Made by a program: the position numbers and the translations under genes. A stretch of 64,000 nt of DNA, taken from the NCBI RefSeq assembly GCF_009770985.1, contig NZ_WSRW01000003.1:729275-793274 (forward strand), in the 5' to 3' direction. This document shows positions 52,208 through 61,498 of this stretch, piece after piece. The notes under the pieces were generated by a model that had not been told where the DNA came from, did not search any database, and saw nothing but the letters and a program-made list of their open reading frames with translations. Numbering within the stretch: the stretch's first letter is position 1; each line of letters starts with the position of its first letter. The stretch is from Mucilaginibacter lacusdianchii (GTDB taxonomy: Bacteria; Bacteroidota; Bacteroidia; Sphingobacteriales; Sphingobacteriaceae).

Positions 52208-53359
52208 TTAGTTAATACGCACTTTGCTTGAAATCGCAGTAACGCATAATCCCATGAAGGCCACCAGTAAAAACGATATTTTTAGGCTGAATGCTCCTGC
52301 CAGAAAGCCAATAACTGGTGGTCCTACTGAAAAGCCTGCAAAACCTATGGTTGACACAGCAGCCAAAGCCATGCTAGGCTGCATCGTTTTAGATTTACCG
52401 GCCAAGCTATAAACAATAGGCACTACCGACGATACACCGGCACCTACCAGTAAAAAGCCAGCCATTGCTGTAAAACGGTTAGGTAGTGCAATTGCTATTA
52501 ATAATCCGGAAGCCATCAAGATACCGCTTAGCTGCAACGTTGCTTTAGGTCCAAAGCGTTCGGTAAAGCGGTCGGATACAAAACGGCCCAGGGCCATAGT
52601 GCACATAAAGCAGGTGTAGCCTGCAGCCATCCAGGCACCTTGGGCCATTACCACTTTTTTAAAGTAAATAACGCTCCAATCAAACATAGCACCTTCGCAG
52701 ATCAGCGAACAAAAGGCAACAATGCCTAAGTTAACCAAAGTTTTGTCGGGAAGTACAAATGCCGGACCTTTGCTGCTCGACCTGTCGTCGGGCAAAAAAT
52801 TGTAAGTTATAAGAATGCCAATAATGGTTACCACAGCAATAATTACAAAATGATACAGCGGAGCAATATTTTGTCCTATCATGTAAGTGCCAATACCAGC
52901 ACCGGCAAAACCGGCCAAACTCCACATACCATGAAATGATGCCATAATGGGCTTATGATATACTTTCTCAACAGAAATGGCTTGCGTATTTACGGCTATG
53001 TTAGCGGTGTTGCTGGCAAAACCGTAAATCAAGAGGCAGCCGATTAAAATGGTAACATTAGGAGCAGCGCCCAAGCCTATAAGCGCAGTGCTATAGAGTA
53101 ATAGTGCCGCTACAGCCATAATGCGACCGCCAAAGCGCGAACTCATCCAGCCTGCAAACGGAATAGATACAATTAATCCAACCGGAATGGCAAATAATAC
53201 GCCGCCTAACTGCGCCTCAGATAAATTTAAAGTTTGCTGTATGGTGGCAATGCGCGATGCCCAGCTGGCAAATATCAAGCCCGGTAAAAAAAACACAGCA
53301 CTTACAGCACGGCGTAAAATATGTTTTGGATAGGATGAAAGCTCTGACCTATTATCCAT
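52208..53359 (-). CDS. MFS permease, FucP/YbjJ-like
   Basis: 383 residues with twelve membrane helices. The MFS motif A appears as GWMSSRFGGRIMAVAA after helix 2, and the symmetric SDRFTERFGPKATLQLSG after helix 8. It resembles the sugar-permease-like YbjJ/FucP group without intracellular domain. Substrate unknown. It is 26 bases before the start of the DUF4249-TonB pair's end region but is probably a separate transcript. Confidence 0.85.
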   Translation of the reverse strand: MDNRSELSSYPKHILRRAVSAVFFLPGLIFASWASRIATIQQTLNLSEAQLGGVLFAIPVGLIVSIPFAGWMSSRFGGRIMAVAALLLYSTALIGLGAAPNVTILIGCLLIYGFASNTANIAVNTQAISVEKVYHKPIMASFHGMWSLAGFAGAGIGTYMIGQNIAPLYHFVIIAVVTIIGILITYNFLPDDRSSSKGPAFVLPDKTLVNLGIVAFCSLICEGAMFDWSVIYFKKVVMAQGAWMAAGYTCFMCTMALGRFVSDRFTERFGPKATLQLSGILMASGLLIAIALPNRFTAMAGFLLVGAGVSSVVPIVYSLAGKSKTMQPSMALAAVSTIGFAGFSVGPPVIGFLAGAFSLKISFLLVAFMGLCVTAISSKVRIN

Positions 53360-53385
53360 AAATAGAAATAGTTTATGTGGTAACG

Positions 53386-54201
53386 TTATTTTAAAACTAC
53401 TATCTTTCTGGTTTGTGTAGTATGGGCGCTAAAATAGCCCAACGCGTTGTTGCTGATGTTAGACGGCGGGTTACCCGGCGTTGTGCCGCCGCCTGGGCCG
53501 CCACGATATTGTTGCCTTAACGTAAACCAGTAATTAAAAACATTTTTGTCAATGCACTGCATCTCCACTTCAATAGCGTCGCCGGGGTTTATATCTAAAA
53601 AGTCGTTATTATCGTCTTGCGGATAAAGGTTTTCTTGTATAGCGTTACCGTTGGTAAGCCTGTCATCATCTGTGTAAACAGATTTGCTTATTACGCCATT
53701 GATGCGCATCACATACCGATATTGATTAGCCACCTGTGGAGGGTCGTTGTAATAAGCCACCACTACTTTACGCGGCTCGCTGCCAAAAGTAATCTCTCTG
53801 GTATGAATAGAGTCTAACAAAACCTTAGCAGGCATGGTTGAAACCGCCGTATAAGTTTGCTGCCCCGTGTTCACCGTCATGGTGTAGGTGCGGCCGGATA
53901 CGCCTCTTAAGTTGCTGAAGGTGTAGGTGCCAGGTCGTGTTTCAGTAAACTTCCAGCTGTTGCCTAAATTATCAGCTATTCTAACATCAGCTGCAGTTAC
54001 AGCTGGATACTCATTGTTGTTGGTATAAGCTACTGACTGTGATATTTTGATGGTTTGTAATCCTCTTATATCTGTTAGTACGCCTTCTATTACTATTTGA
54101 GAAGGTGAGGTGTTTACATCAATATCAATTACTTTTTGACACGCGGCGAGCGAAAATATTGTCACTGATAAAAGAAGTATATTGTAGAAATAACGCTTCA
54201 T
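53386..54201 (-). CDS. DUF4249-family lipoprotein
   Basis: 271 residues from ATG 54201. Lipobox SLAAC gives Cys20 or nearby. The DUF4249 body begins VIDIDVNTSPSQIVIEGVLTD and has YRYVMRINGVISKSVYTDD and FNYWFTLRQQYRG, then a Gly/Pro-rich segment, and ends with NNALGYFSAHTTQTRKIVVLK, the family's closing motif. These lipoproteins are always next to a TonB-dependent receptor and probably act as its surface partner. The frame upstream of 54201 is open to 54306 but overlaps the receptor end, so the shorter start is used. Confidence 0.9.
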   Translation of the reverse strand: MKRYFYNILLLSVTIFSLAACQKVIDIDVNTSPSQIVIEGVLTDIRGLQTIKISQSVAYTNNNEYPAVTAADVRIADNLGNSWKFTETRPGTYTFSNLRGVSGRTYTMTVNTGQQTYTAVSTMPAKVLLDSIHTREITFGSEPRKVVVAYYNDPPQVANQYRYVMRINGVISKSVYTDDDRLTNGNAIQENLYPQDDNNDFLDINPGDAIEVEMQCIDKNVFNYWFTLRQQYRGGPGGGTTPGNPPSNISNNALGYFSAHTTQTRKIVVLK

Positions 54202-54205
54202 GTTG

Positions 54206-56530
54206 TTAAAACTTAAAGTTCCAGGTAACCGATGGAATAATGCCAAATAACGATGTTTGCACCGCTTGCGTACGTGTTGCATCACCAGGCACGTCTTGAA
54301 AGTCAATGGAGTAAGGATTCTTGCGGTTTAAGGCATTGTACAAACCGAACGACCAGCTGGAGTGAAAGCGTTTGTTAATGTTCTTGCCTTCCAGTGTTGC
54401 ACTTAAATCCAGTCGGCTGGTGTAAGGCATACGGTTGGCGTTACGCTCGTTGTAATAAAAAGTGGTTAGTCCTCCTACTTGATATTTCCCGACAGGGTAA
54501 GTTACTGCATTGCCCGTGTTGTAAATATAATTTGCTGATAAGGTCCATCTGGTGCTGAGTTTGTAAATGCCAACCAATGCCACATCGTGCGTACGGTCAT
54601 AGCGCGCAGGGAAATAGTTGCCATTGTTTAGCCCGGCAAATTTGCGTTCGGTACGTGAAAGGGTATAGCTAATCCAGCCGCTTAATCTGCCTGAGTTCTT
54701 TTTAGCATAAAGTTCCAAACCATATGCCCGGCCCGAGCCAAAAAGCAATTGTGATTCTACCGTAGGATTGGCTATTAAGCGCGCACCATTTTTGTATTCA
54801 ATTTGATTTTGCAGCCATTTGTAATACACTTCGCCTGAAAACTCAAACAAGTTGTTGCTTTGATTACGGAAATAACCTAACGCCACCTGATCGGCAATTT
54901 CCGGTTTGATATTGTTACTGCTCATTACATACTGGTCGGTAGGAGAGCCGGAGTTGAAGTTGGAAAGGATGTGAATATTTTGCGTATTGCGGTTATACGA
55001 TGCTTTTACCGAGTTTTGCTCGTTGAGCGTATAACTTGCCGAAAAGCGCGGTTCGGGAATGAAGTAATTTTTAACCGTTTTGCCGCTGCCGTAGGTTTGC
55101 GAGTTTGCTACATCGCCGTTGGTATTGTATGTATCAAAAGTTCCTGGACCTAATAAAGAGAATGCACTTAATCTTACCCCATAAAGCAAACTTAAACGTG
55201 AACTAACCGCCCACTCGTCAGACACGTACGCGGCCAATTCCACTCCATAGCGGTTCTCAATCGATTGGTCGTTGTAACTGGACCCGGCGTCGGCCGAAAT
55301 TTCTGAAGGTGCAATACGATGATGTGTGCCTTGTACGCCAAAACGAATGGTATGCTTATTATTAAAGTACTGTAAATCTTCTTTAATATTAAAATCTCTG
55401 ATCAATGAAGTAATTGCAAAATCACCGGCGTCTTGCAAAAGCTTAATGGTAAAGTTGTATTTATTATAAATGAGTGAAGTGTTAGAGAACAGGCGACTGT
55501 TAAATACGTGATTTAAACGCAACGTAGCCGTAGTATTGCCCCAGTCGTTATCAAAAAGGTTTTTGATACCAATGTTATCCTGTCCAAAATAACCCGAAGC
55601 GTAAAGTGTGTTGCGGTCATCAAACTTGTAATTAAATTTAGCGTTCAAATCATAAAAGTTTAGCGTATTGCCTTTAATGGCAGTATCGGGCGATGCTTTC
55701 AACAAAAAGTCGATATAGGTTCGCCGGGCACTAATCATAAACGAGCTTTTGTCTTTAATAAGCGGCCCTTCCACCTTTATGCGTGATGCAATCAGGCCTA
55801 ATCCGCCCTGTACGGAAACTTTCTTATAATTACCATCATCCATTGTTACGTCCAATACCGAAGATAGCCTGCCGCCGTATTGCGCCGGCATGCCACCTTT
55901 ATACAGGTTTACATCTTTAATAGCATCAGCATTAAAGGTGGAAAAAAAGCCTAGTAGGTGAGAGGAGTTATAAACAGTTGCCTCATCCAGCAAAATCAGG
56001 TTCTGATCGGATGCGCCACCACGAACAAAGAACCCCGTGGTACCTTCACCACCCGACTTTACACCGGGTAGTAATTGGATAGTTTTTAACACATCTTTCT
56101 CGCCAAACAGAACGGGTACATTATTTAGCACCTTCATATCCAGCCGGTTTACACCCATTTGTGGGCTGCGCACGTTTTCATCCTTACGGTCTGATGCTCT
56201 TATCACAACTTCGTTTAACTCAGCGCCTGGTTTCAATTCCAAATTAAGCTTGGTATCTGCCAATAAGTTAACCACCTTGTTTTCTGTTTGGTAATTAACG
56301 TAAGTAACCGATAAAGTATATTCACCGGCAAGGCCGTTTAGTGAATAAAAACCGTAAGTGTTTGTGGCTGTTCCGGCTTGGCCTGCTGGTCCTTTTATTC
56401 TTACCGAAGCACCAATTAAGGTTTCGCCGGTGGCTGCGTCACGTATAGTACCGCTAATAGTGAATCGCTTTTGAGCGTATGCCGAGTAAATACAAGACAG
56501 GAGTAGTAGAAAGAATAATTTAAACTTCAT
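54206..56530 (-). CDS. TonB-dependent receptor with CarboxypepD_reg-like domain
   Basis: 774 residues. Signal peptide (FFLLLLSCIYSAYA), a carboxypeptidase regulatory-like domain (FTISGTIRDAATGETLIGASVRI), the plug domain (VLKTIQLLPGVKSGGEGTTGFFVRGGASDQNLILLDEATVYN) and a 22-strand barrel ending in FGIIPSVTWNFKF with aromatic C-terminus. It is an outer membrane importer for large ligands. The DUF4249 lipoprotein starts 4 bases after it. Ligand unknown; no sigma/anti-sigma pair is next to it. Confidence 0.92.
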   Translation of the reverse strand: MKFKLFFLLLLSCIYSAYAQKRFTISGTIRDAATGETLIGASVRIKGPAGQAGTATNTYGFYSLNGLAGEYTLSVTYVNYQTENKVVNLLADTKLNLELKPGAELNEVVIRASDRKDENVRSPQMGVNRLDMKVLNNVPVLFGEKDVLKTIQLLPGVKSGGEGTTGFFVRGGASDQNLILLDEATVYNSSHLLGFFSTFNADAIKDVNLYKGGMPAQYGGRLSSVLDVTMDDGNYKKVSVQGGLGLIASRIKVEGPLIKDKSSFMISARRTYIDFLLKASPDTAIKGNTLNFYDLNAKFNYKFDDRNTLYASGYFGQDNIGIKNLFDNDWGNTTATLRLNHVFNSRLFSNTSLIYNKYNFTIKLLQDAGDFAITSLIRDFNIKEDLQYFNNKHTIRFGVQGTHHRIAPSEISADAGSSYNDQSIENRYGVELAAYVSDEWAVSSRLSLLYGVRLSAFSLLGPGTFDTYNTNGDVANSQTYGSGKTVKNYFIPEPRFSASYTLNEQNSVKASYNRNTQNIHILSNFNSGSPTDQYVMSSNNIKPEIADQVALGYFRNQSNNLFEFSGEVYYKWLQNQIEYKNGARLIANPTVESQLLFGSGRAYGLELYAKKNSGRLSGWISYTLSRTERKFAGLNNGNYFPARYDRTHDVALVGIYKLSTRWTLSANYIYNTGNAVTYPVGKYQVGGLTTFYYNERNANRMPYTSRLDLSATLEGKNINKRFHSSWSFGLYNALNRKNPYSIDFQDVPGDATRTQAVQTSLFGIIPSVTWNFKF

Positions 56531-56663
56531 TCAGCGTAATAAATGCGCGTCTAAGTTAGCCATTTAATGTAACTACTATGTTATGATAGCATTTTCAGTT
56601 ATAACTAAATTGTTGTTTAAACACTTATTGCTTCAGGCAAACATAATCTTACCTTTTCCTATT

Positions 56664-56671
56664 TACTTTTG
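56664..56671 (+). promoter_or_regulatory. -7 promoter box (TACTTTTG) for pirin
   Basis: Exact TAnnTTTG match 18 bases before the pirin ATG at 56690. Confidence 0.45.
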
Positions 56672-56689
56672 TGAAATCACAACGTTATT

Positions 56690-57544
56690 ATGAGAACGAT
56701 AAAAAAAGTATATCCGGCGGTGTATTCGCCTATTGCCGATCTGGTAACTTACCGCGCGTTGCCCACACAGCATGTCGATTATATTGATCCTTTCTTGTTT
56801 CTAAACCATCATGGTCCGCAGGTTTACCGGCCCAACAATCAAGGGTTGCCGTTTGGTCCGCATCCGCATAGGGGAATGGAAACAGTAACTTTTATTTTGG
56901 AAGGAGATATTGCACATAAAGACAGCAGCGGGCATGAGAGCGTAATCAAAGCAGGCGGTATACAATGGATGCGTGCGGGCCGTGGTTTAATCCATGCCGA
57001 GGTTTCGTCGGATGAGTTTATGAAAAGTGGCGGCGACTTGGAAATTTTACAGCTTTGGGTGAATTTGCCCGCTAAGCTGAAAATGGCTGAGCCGTATTAT
57101 GTAGGCAAACAAAAAGATGAGATTCCAAGCCTTACCTTTAACGAAGGCAAAGTTACTTTAAATCTCATTTCGGGCGAACTGGAAGGCACGAAAGGCGCGT
57201 TTGAATCATCAACTGGTATATTTTTGAGCACCGTTTATTTCAAAGCAGAAGCCAAACTCAGTGTAAACATACCACAAGACTATAACGTGTTCTTTTATGT
57301 TATCAAAGGCGAACTTAATGTAAATGGTACGTCTGTAAAAGCACTTCATTTGGCCGAGTTTGATAACGATGGCAGTGCATTAACCATCGCTTCTGGCGTA
57401 GACAGTATTTTGCTGTTAGGCCATGCCAAGCCGTTTAATGAACCGGTGGTATCGCAGGGTCCGTTTGTAATGAATACCCAGCAAGAAATTATGGAGGCCT
57501 ACCAGGATTACCGGATGGGCAAGTTTGGAACTTGGGAAGAATAA
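56690..57544 (+). CDS. Pirin-family protein
   Basis: 284 residues with two cupin domains. The N-terminal one has the metal-binding set GPHPHRGMETVTFILEGDIAHKDS and IKAGGIQWMRAGRGLIHAE, the typical His-x-His...Glu...His of pirin/quercetinase. The C-terminal cupin (LSTVYFKAEAKLSVNI, FFYVIKGELNVNG) lacks metal ligands. Pirins are iron-binding and can have quercetinase activity; the true substrate is unknown. The unit ends with a terminator at 57561-57588. Confidence 0.92.
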   Translation: MRTIKKVYPAVYSPIADLVTYRALPTQHVDYIDPFLFLNHHGPQVYRPNNQGLPFGPHPHRGMETVTFILEGDIAHKDSSGHESVIKAGGIQWMRAGRGLIHAEVSSDEFMKSGGDLEILQLWVNLPAKLKMAEPYYVGKQKDEIPSLTFNEGKVTLNLISGELEGTKGAFESSTGIFLSTVYFKAEAKLSVNIPQDYNVFFYVIKGELNVNGTSVKALHLAEFDNDGSALTIASGVDSILLLGHAKPFNEPVVSQGPFVMNTQQEIMEAYQDYRMGKFGTWEE

Positions 57545-57560
57545 GAAATTTACAACAAAA

Positions 57561-57588
57561 AGGCGACTGATTATAAGTCGCCTTTTTT
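57561..57588 (+). terminator. Rho-independent terminator
   Basis: Eight-bp stem AGGCGACT / AGTCGCCT with a seven-base loop and a run of six T. Ends the pirin transcript. Confidence 0.85.
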
Positions 57589-57741
57589 GTTATATACACT
57601 TTGACATATTTATCATCTTAAAGTCACTATAAGTACAACCTAGCATTTATCAAAACTCAAATTTTTCCTTATTGTTAAAAAGTTTAAACATTAAATAAAC
57701 ACGATTGGGCCAGTTTAAATGTGGTCAACAAAAATCTATTT

Positions 57742-59199
57742 ATGGAAAACTACAACAATTTAAACATGCAATTCATAAATAGTGAATGGCGTGAGGGGAG
57801 CGATGAGGGCCAGATTGAGAATCTGAATCCATTTGATAACAATTTGATTAACACTTTTAAAGCAGCTGGTAAGGATGATGTGGATGCCGCTTACGATTGT
57901 GCTAAGGAAGCGTCAAAAACCTGGAGTAAAACAAACCCCTTAATTAGGCGCGACCTAATGTTGCGTGCAGCAGATATCATCATGAAACGTAAAGATGAAA
58001 TTGCAGATTGGCTAATTAAAGAAGCAGGTGGCACAGCACTAAAAGCACAGGTAGAAATTAAACAAAGCTACGATATGCTTATTGAGGCATCAGGCTATCC
58101 AACCCGTATGCACGGTTTCACTATTCCATCTTTTACCGACGGAAAAGAAACTTATGTATATCGTAAAGCCTTAGGTGTAGTGAGTATGATTAGTCCATGG
58201 AACTTTCCGCTTTATTTATCCATGCGTACTATTGCACCTGCTATCGCTGTAGGCAATGCAATTGTAATTAAACCCGCTTCTCAATCGCCGGTTACTGGGG
58301 GGACTATCATTGCCAAAATATTTGAAGAAGCAGGTATCCCTAAAGGTGTCATCAATTGCGTAGTGGGTAAGTCGGCCGTTATTGGCGATTATTTCACCGG
58401 TCATCCTGCTTCCCGCCTGATTTCATTTACCGGTAGTACGCCGGTAGGTAAAGGGATAGGCCGTATTGGAGGTGAGGCTTTGAAAAAACTGGCGCTAGAA
58501 CTTGGTGGCAATAATGCCTTTATTATCCTGGATGATGCCGATGTGGACCGGGCGGTAGACTCTGCCATTTTCGGTCGTTTTATGCACCAGGGGCAAATTT
58601 GTATGTCAACCAATCGAATTTTAGTGCATGATAGTATTTATGATGAGTTTCGCGATAAGTTTGTAGCTAAAGCTAAAACACTGGCTTATGGTGACCCGGC
58701 TAAGCAAGAAACGATCATCGGTCCGTTGATTGACAATAAAGCTGTACAGCACGTGTTAAATCTGATTGAAAAATCAGTTGGCGCAGGCGCAAAGCTGGAA
58801 ACTGGCGGCAAGGCCGAAGGCAATGTTGTACAGCCAACCGTGTTGTCAGAAGTGACTAAAGATATGGCCATTTTTCAGGAAGAAGTATTTGGTCCGGCTG
58901 TAGGTTTGGTGCGTTTTAAAACCGACGAAGAAGCTATTGAACTGGCCAACGGAACCGAGTATGGTTTGAGCGGTGCATTGCATACGCGCAATTTGCAGAG
59001 AGGAATAGAAATTGCCAAGCAGGTTGAAACCGGAATGATTCACATTAACGACCAATCGGTAAACGACGAAATGAACACTCCGTTTGGTGGTGAGAAGAAT
59101 TCTGGAGTAGGGCGTTTTGGTAACGATTTTATTGTAGACGAACTAACCACCGTGCAATGGGTAAGCGTGCAAATGCAGCCGCGGAAATATCCTTTTTAG
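57742..59199 (+). CDS. NAD(P)-dependent aldehyde dehydrogenase
   Basis: Length 485 from ATG 57742 (GTG 57721 and ATG 57766 also open). The ALDH body has the cofactor site SFTGSTPVGKGIG, the catalytic Glu in LELGGNNAF, and the catalytic Cys in HQGQICMSTNR. PWNFPLYLSMRTIAPAIAVGNAIVIKP is the typical substrate channel region. It is near the benzaldehyde/vanillin and succinate-semialdehyde dehydrogenase groups; the substrate cannot be set by sequence. A terminator follows. Confidence 0.9.
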   Translation: MENYNNLNMQFINSEWREGSDEGQIENLNPFDNNLINTFKAAGKDDVDAAYDCAKEASKTWSKTNPLIRRDLMLRAADIIMKRKDEIADWLIKEAGGTALKAQVEIKQSYDMLIEASGYPTRMHGFTIPSFTDGKETYVYRKALGVVSMISPWNFPLYLSMRTIAPAIAVGNAIVIKPASQSPVTGGTIIAKIFEEAGIPKGVINCVVGKSAVIGDYFTGHPASRLISFTGSTPVGKGIGRIGGEALKKLALELGGNNAFIILDDADVDRAVDSAIFGRFMHQGQICMSTNRILVHDSIYDEFRDKFVAKAKTLAYGDPAKQETIIGPLIDNKAVQHVLNLIEKSVGAGAKLETGGKAEGNVVQPTVLSEVTKDMAIFQEEVFGPAVGLVRFKTDEEAIELANGTEYGLSGALHTRNLQRGIEIAKQVETGMIHINDQSVNDEMNTPFGGEKNSGVGRFGNDFIVDELTTVQWVSVQMQPRKYPF

Positions 59200-59220
59200 A
59201 TGATTAATGTAGTTAAGTTT

Positions 59221-59260
59221 CAAAGCAGGGTTGTGGCTAACACCCCTGCTTTGTTATTTT
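59221..59260 (+). terminator. Rho-independent terminator
   Basis: Ten-bp stem CAAAGCAGGG / CCCTGCTTTG with a 13-base loop followed by TTATTTT. Ends the aldehyde dehydrogenase gene. Confidence 0.8.
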
Positions 59261-59343
59261 AAGCGCTTTAACAAAATGCTAACTTTTGTAAACTTTTAAT
59301 TAAATGCACGGTTCTATATCTCTGAAACACTGCATTTAATAAC

Positions 59344-60339
59344 ATGACCGCATCAAAAAACTCTTTGTCTTCTCCGTTACACAGAAAAACCATCGTAATT
59401 GCTGGCGCTACCAGCGGTATAGGCCGGGCAACGGCACTTGAATTTGCCCGTCAAGGCGCTAAATTGGTACTGGCCGCACGTCAAAAAGATGTTTTGGACG
59501 AAATGGTGGATCTATGTGACCGGTTAGGCGGCAAGGCAATTGCGGTGCCAACCGATGTAACTGACGCCGAAGCCGTAAAAAAGCTGGCTAAAGACGCTTG
59601 CATTTTTGGTGGCAGCCTGGATGTTTGGGTAAACATAGCCGGCATAGGTGCTTTAGGTGAGTTTGAAACTATTCCAATTGAAGTTCATGAGCAGATAATT
59701 CGTACTAATTTAATGGGACACATCAATGGTGCACATGCGGCTATCCCTCACTTTAAAAAGCAGAAAAAAGGTACAATTATCAATATGAATTCTGTTGGTG
59801 GATGGGTGGCTTTTCCGTATGGTGTGTCGTATACGGCGAGCAAATTTGGGTTGCGTGGCTTTTCTGAAGCTTTGCGTGCTGAATTAATCGACTGCCCGGA
59901 TATTCATATTTGCGATGTATTTCCATCGTTTGTAGATACGCCGGGGCCTAGCCATGCAGCTAATTATACAGGCAAGTTGTTAAAGCCTGCACCGCCTGTT
60001 GTGCCTACATACAAAGTGGCACGCACTATTGTATCACTGGCACAAAATCCCAAAGGGTCAGTAATTTTGGGTAGCGCTGCTTATCTGGCTAAATTTGGTC
60101 AGTGGGTATCGCCTAAACTCACTCGTTGGGCCACTACCAAATTTATGCGCCTTTATTTAAAAAATGCAGAGCCAGCACCGGTAACCAACGGAAGTATATT
60201 TGAACCAACAGGAACTTACAACCAAATTTCGGGCGGCTACACTAACAAAAAGGTGACGAACAAAAAAGTTACGCGTGTGGCTGGTGTTTTGGGCGTTATT
60301 GCCGGTACGGTTTTGATAGCCAGAAAATTAATGCAATAG
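59344..60339 (+). CDS. Long SDR oxidoreductase with C-terminal tail helix
   Basis: 331 residues. SDR core with GATSGIGRATALEFARQG, NIAGIG, NMNSVGGW and the catalytic SYTASKFGL. The core ends near residue 260. The remaining 70 residues include VSPKLTRWATTKFMRLYLK and a repeat TNKKVTNKKV followed by a C-terminal hydrophobic helix (VAGVLGVIAGTVLIA), so the enzyme is probably tail-anchored in the membrane. Substrate unknown. Confidence 0.88.
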   Translation: MTASKNSLSSPLHRKTIVIAGATSGIGRATALEFARQGAKLVLAARQKDVLDEMVDLCDRLGGKAIAVPTDVTDAEAVKKLAKDACIFGGSLDVWVNIAGIGALGEFETIPIEVHEQIIRTNLMGHINGAHAAIPHFKKQKKGTIINMNSVGGWVAFPYGVSYTASKFGLRGFSEALRAELIDCPDIHICDVFPSFVDTPGPSHAANYTGKLLKPAPPVVPTYKVARTIVSLAQNPKGSVILGSAAYLAKFGQWVSPKLTRWATTKFMRLYLKNAEPAPVTNGSIFEPTGTYNQISGGYTNKKVTNKKVTRVAGVLGVIAGTVLIARKLMQ

Positions 60340-60405
60340 AATTGTTGTTATACAACCGTCTGGGGTAAGTAGTTGTTTAACAATAGGCTGTATGGATTGT
60401 AGTTA

Positions 60406-61245
60406 ATGTTAGTTATCTATCAATTACAGTCTGTTCCTATGAAAACAAAAATCATTTTTATACACGGCATGTTCCAGAATGGAAAAAGCTGGGACAAGTG
60501 GATGAGCTATTTTACTTCTAAAGGTTACGAATGCGTGGCACCATCATGGCCATTACATGAAGGAGAACCTGCTACTTTGCGCCAAGATCCGCCTGCCGGA
60601 TTAGGTGAATTGTCTTTAGCAACTGTAATTAATAAATTTAGACAGTTAGTAGCTTCTGAACCTGAAAAGCCAATCGTTATCGGCCACTCTGTTGGTGGAT
60701 TGATTGTGCAGATACTGGCCAATGAAGGTTTGGTAAAGCTGGGTGTGCCTATTGCATCAGTTGCACCAAACGATATGATTTCGTTCGACTGGGGCTTTAT
60801 TAAAAACAGTGCGCTCATCACCAATCCCTTCAAAGGCGACGATCCTTTTATGATGGATTTGGAAAGTTTTCACCAGTCTTTTTGCAATACCATGAGCATG
60901 GAAGAAACACAAGTGGCTTATGAAGCAACGGCTACGCATGACAGCCGCAACGTGTTGCGCGATTGCTTGGGCAGTGATGGCCGTATAGATTTAGATTTAC
61001 CGCACGTGCCATTGTTATTCATCGCTGGTGAAGAAGACCAAATTATCCCAGCAGACCTAGATGACAAAAATGCCAAAGCCTATACATATGAGTCCAGTGT
61101 TACTGACTATCGCAAGTTTGCAGGTCGCGGTCACTGGATTTGCGGACAAAACGGTTGGGAGGAAGTAGCCGGCGTGGTAGCCGATTGGATTGCTGCCTAT
61201 GAGAATAGCCCGGCCTTCGTTAATAGTTCATCACCATTGAACTAA
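60406..61245 (+). CDS. Alpha/beta hydrolase
   Basis: 279 residues (268 if ATG 60439, MKTKIIFIHGMFQNGKSW, is the start; that ATG begins the first conserved strand and is perhaps preferable). The nucleophile Ser is in VIGHSVGGLIVQ, the Asp in LLFIAGEEDQIIP, and the His in FAGRGHWICGQ. Members include lipases and esterases; substrate unknown. A weak terminator-like hairpin is downstream at 61275-61304. Confidence 0.85.
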   Translation: MLVIYQLQSVPMKTKIIFIHGMFQNGKSWDKWMSYFTSKGYECVAPSWPLHEGEPATLRQDPPAGLGELSLATVINKFRQLVASEPEKPIVIGHSVGGLIVQILANEGLVKLGVPIASVAPNDMISFDWGFIKNSALITNPFKGDDPFMMDLESFHQSFCNTMSMEETQVAYEATATHDSRNVLRDCLGSDGRIDLDLPHVPLLFIAGEEDQIIPADLDDKNAKAYTYESSVTDYRKFAGRGHWICGQNGWEEVAGVVADWIAAYENSPAFVNSSSPLN

Positions 61246-61274
61246 TAACAATGTTTCTCGAAGAAAGTCTGACA

Positions 61275-61304
61275 AGTCCCTCTGTATTAATGTGCAGGGG
61301 GATT
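61275..61304 (+). terminator. Possible terminator after the alpha/beta hydrolase
   Basis: Hairpin TCCCTCTG / CAGGGGGA (one G-T pair) with a ten-base loop, followed by a T-rich stretch with A interruptions. A second small hairpin CTGCC / GGCAG at 61416-61433 with T-rich tail lies further on. Confidence 0.5.
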
Positions 61305-61440
61305 ATTTTGTATATAAGCCATCTATACTCTGGTTAAAGAACCTAGTACAGAATACAAATTATAAAGGTAAATGACTTACTGATACCTAGGCAATAAGTA
61401 CATGAATTTGTTAAACTGCCTTATATAGGGCAGGTTTTTA

Positions 61441-61448
61441 TATTTTTG
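61441..61448 (+). promoter_or_regulatory. -7 promoter box (TATTTTTG) for the DUF2807 gene
   Basis: Exact TAnnTTTG match 50 bases upstream of ATG 61499. No suitable -33. Confidence 0.45.
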
Positions 61449-61498
61449 GTGTAACCCGATTTATTTAATGTCAGTCTTACATTAAAATTCAACCATAA

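Noticed and set aside
54202..54306. N-terminal extension of the DUF4249 protein
   Set aside because: It lies inside the TonB receptor gene and lacks a signal; the lipoprotein signal starts at 54201.
60248..60279. Tandem repeat TNKKVTNKKV in the SDR tail as a repeat array
   Set aside because: Only two short units; it is a minor low-complexity tail before a membrane helix.
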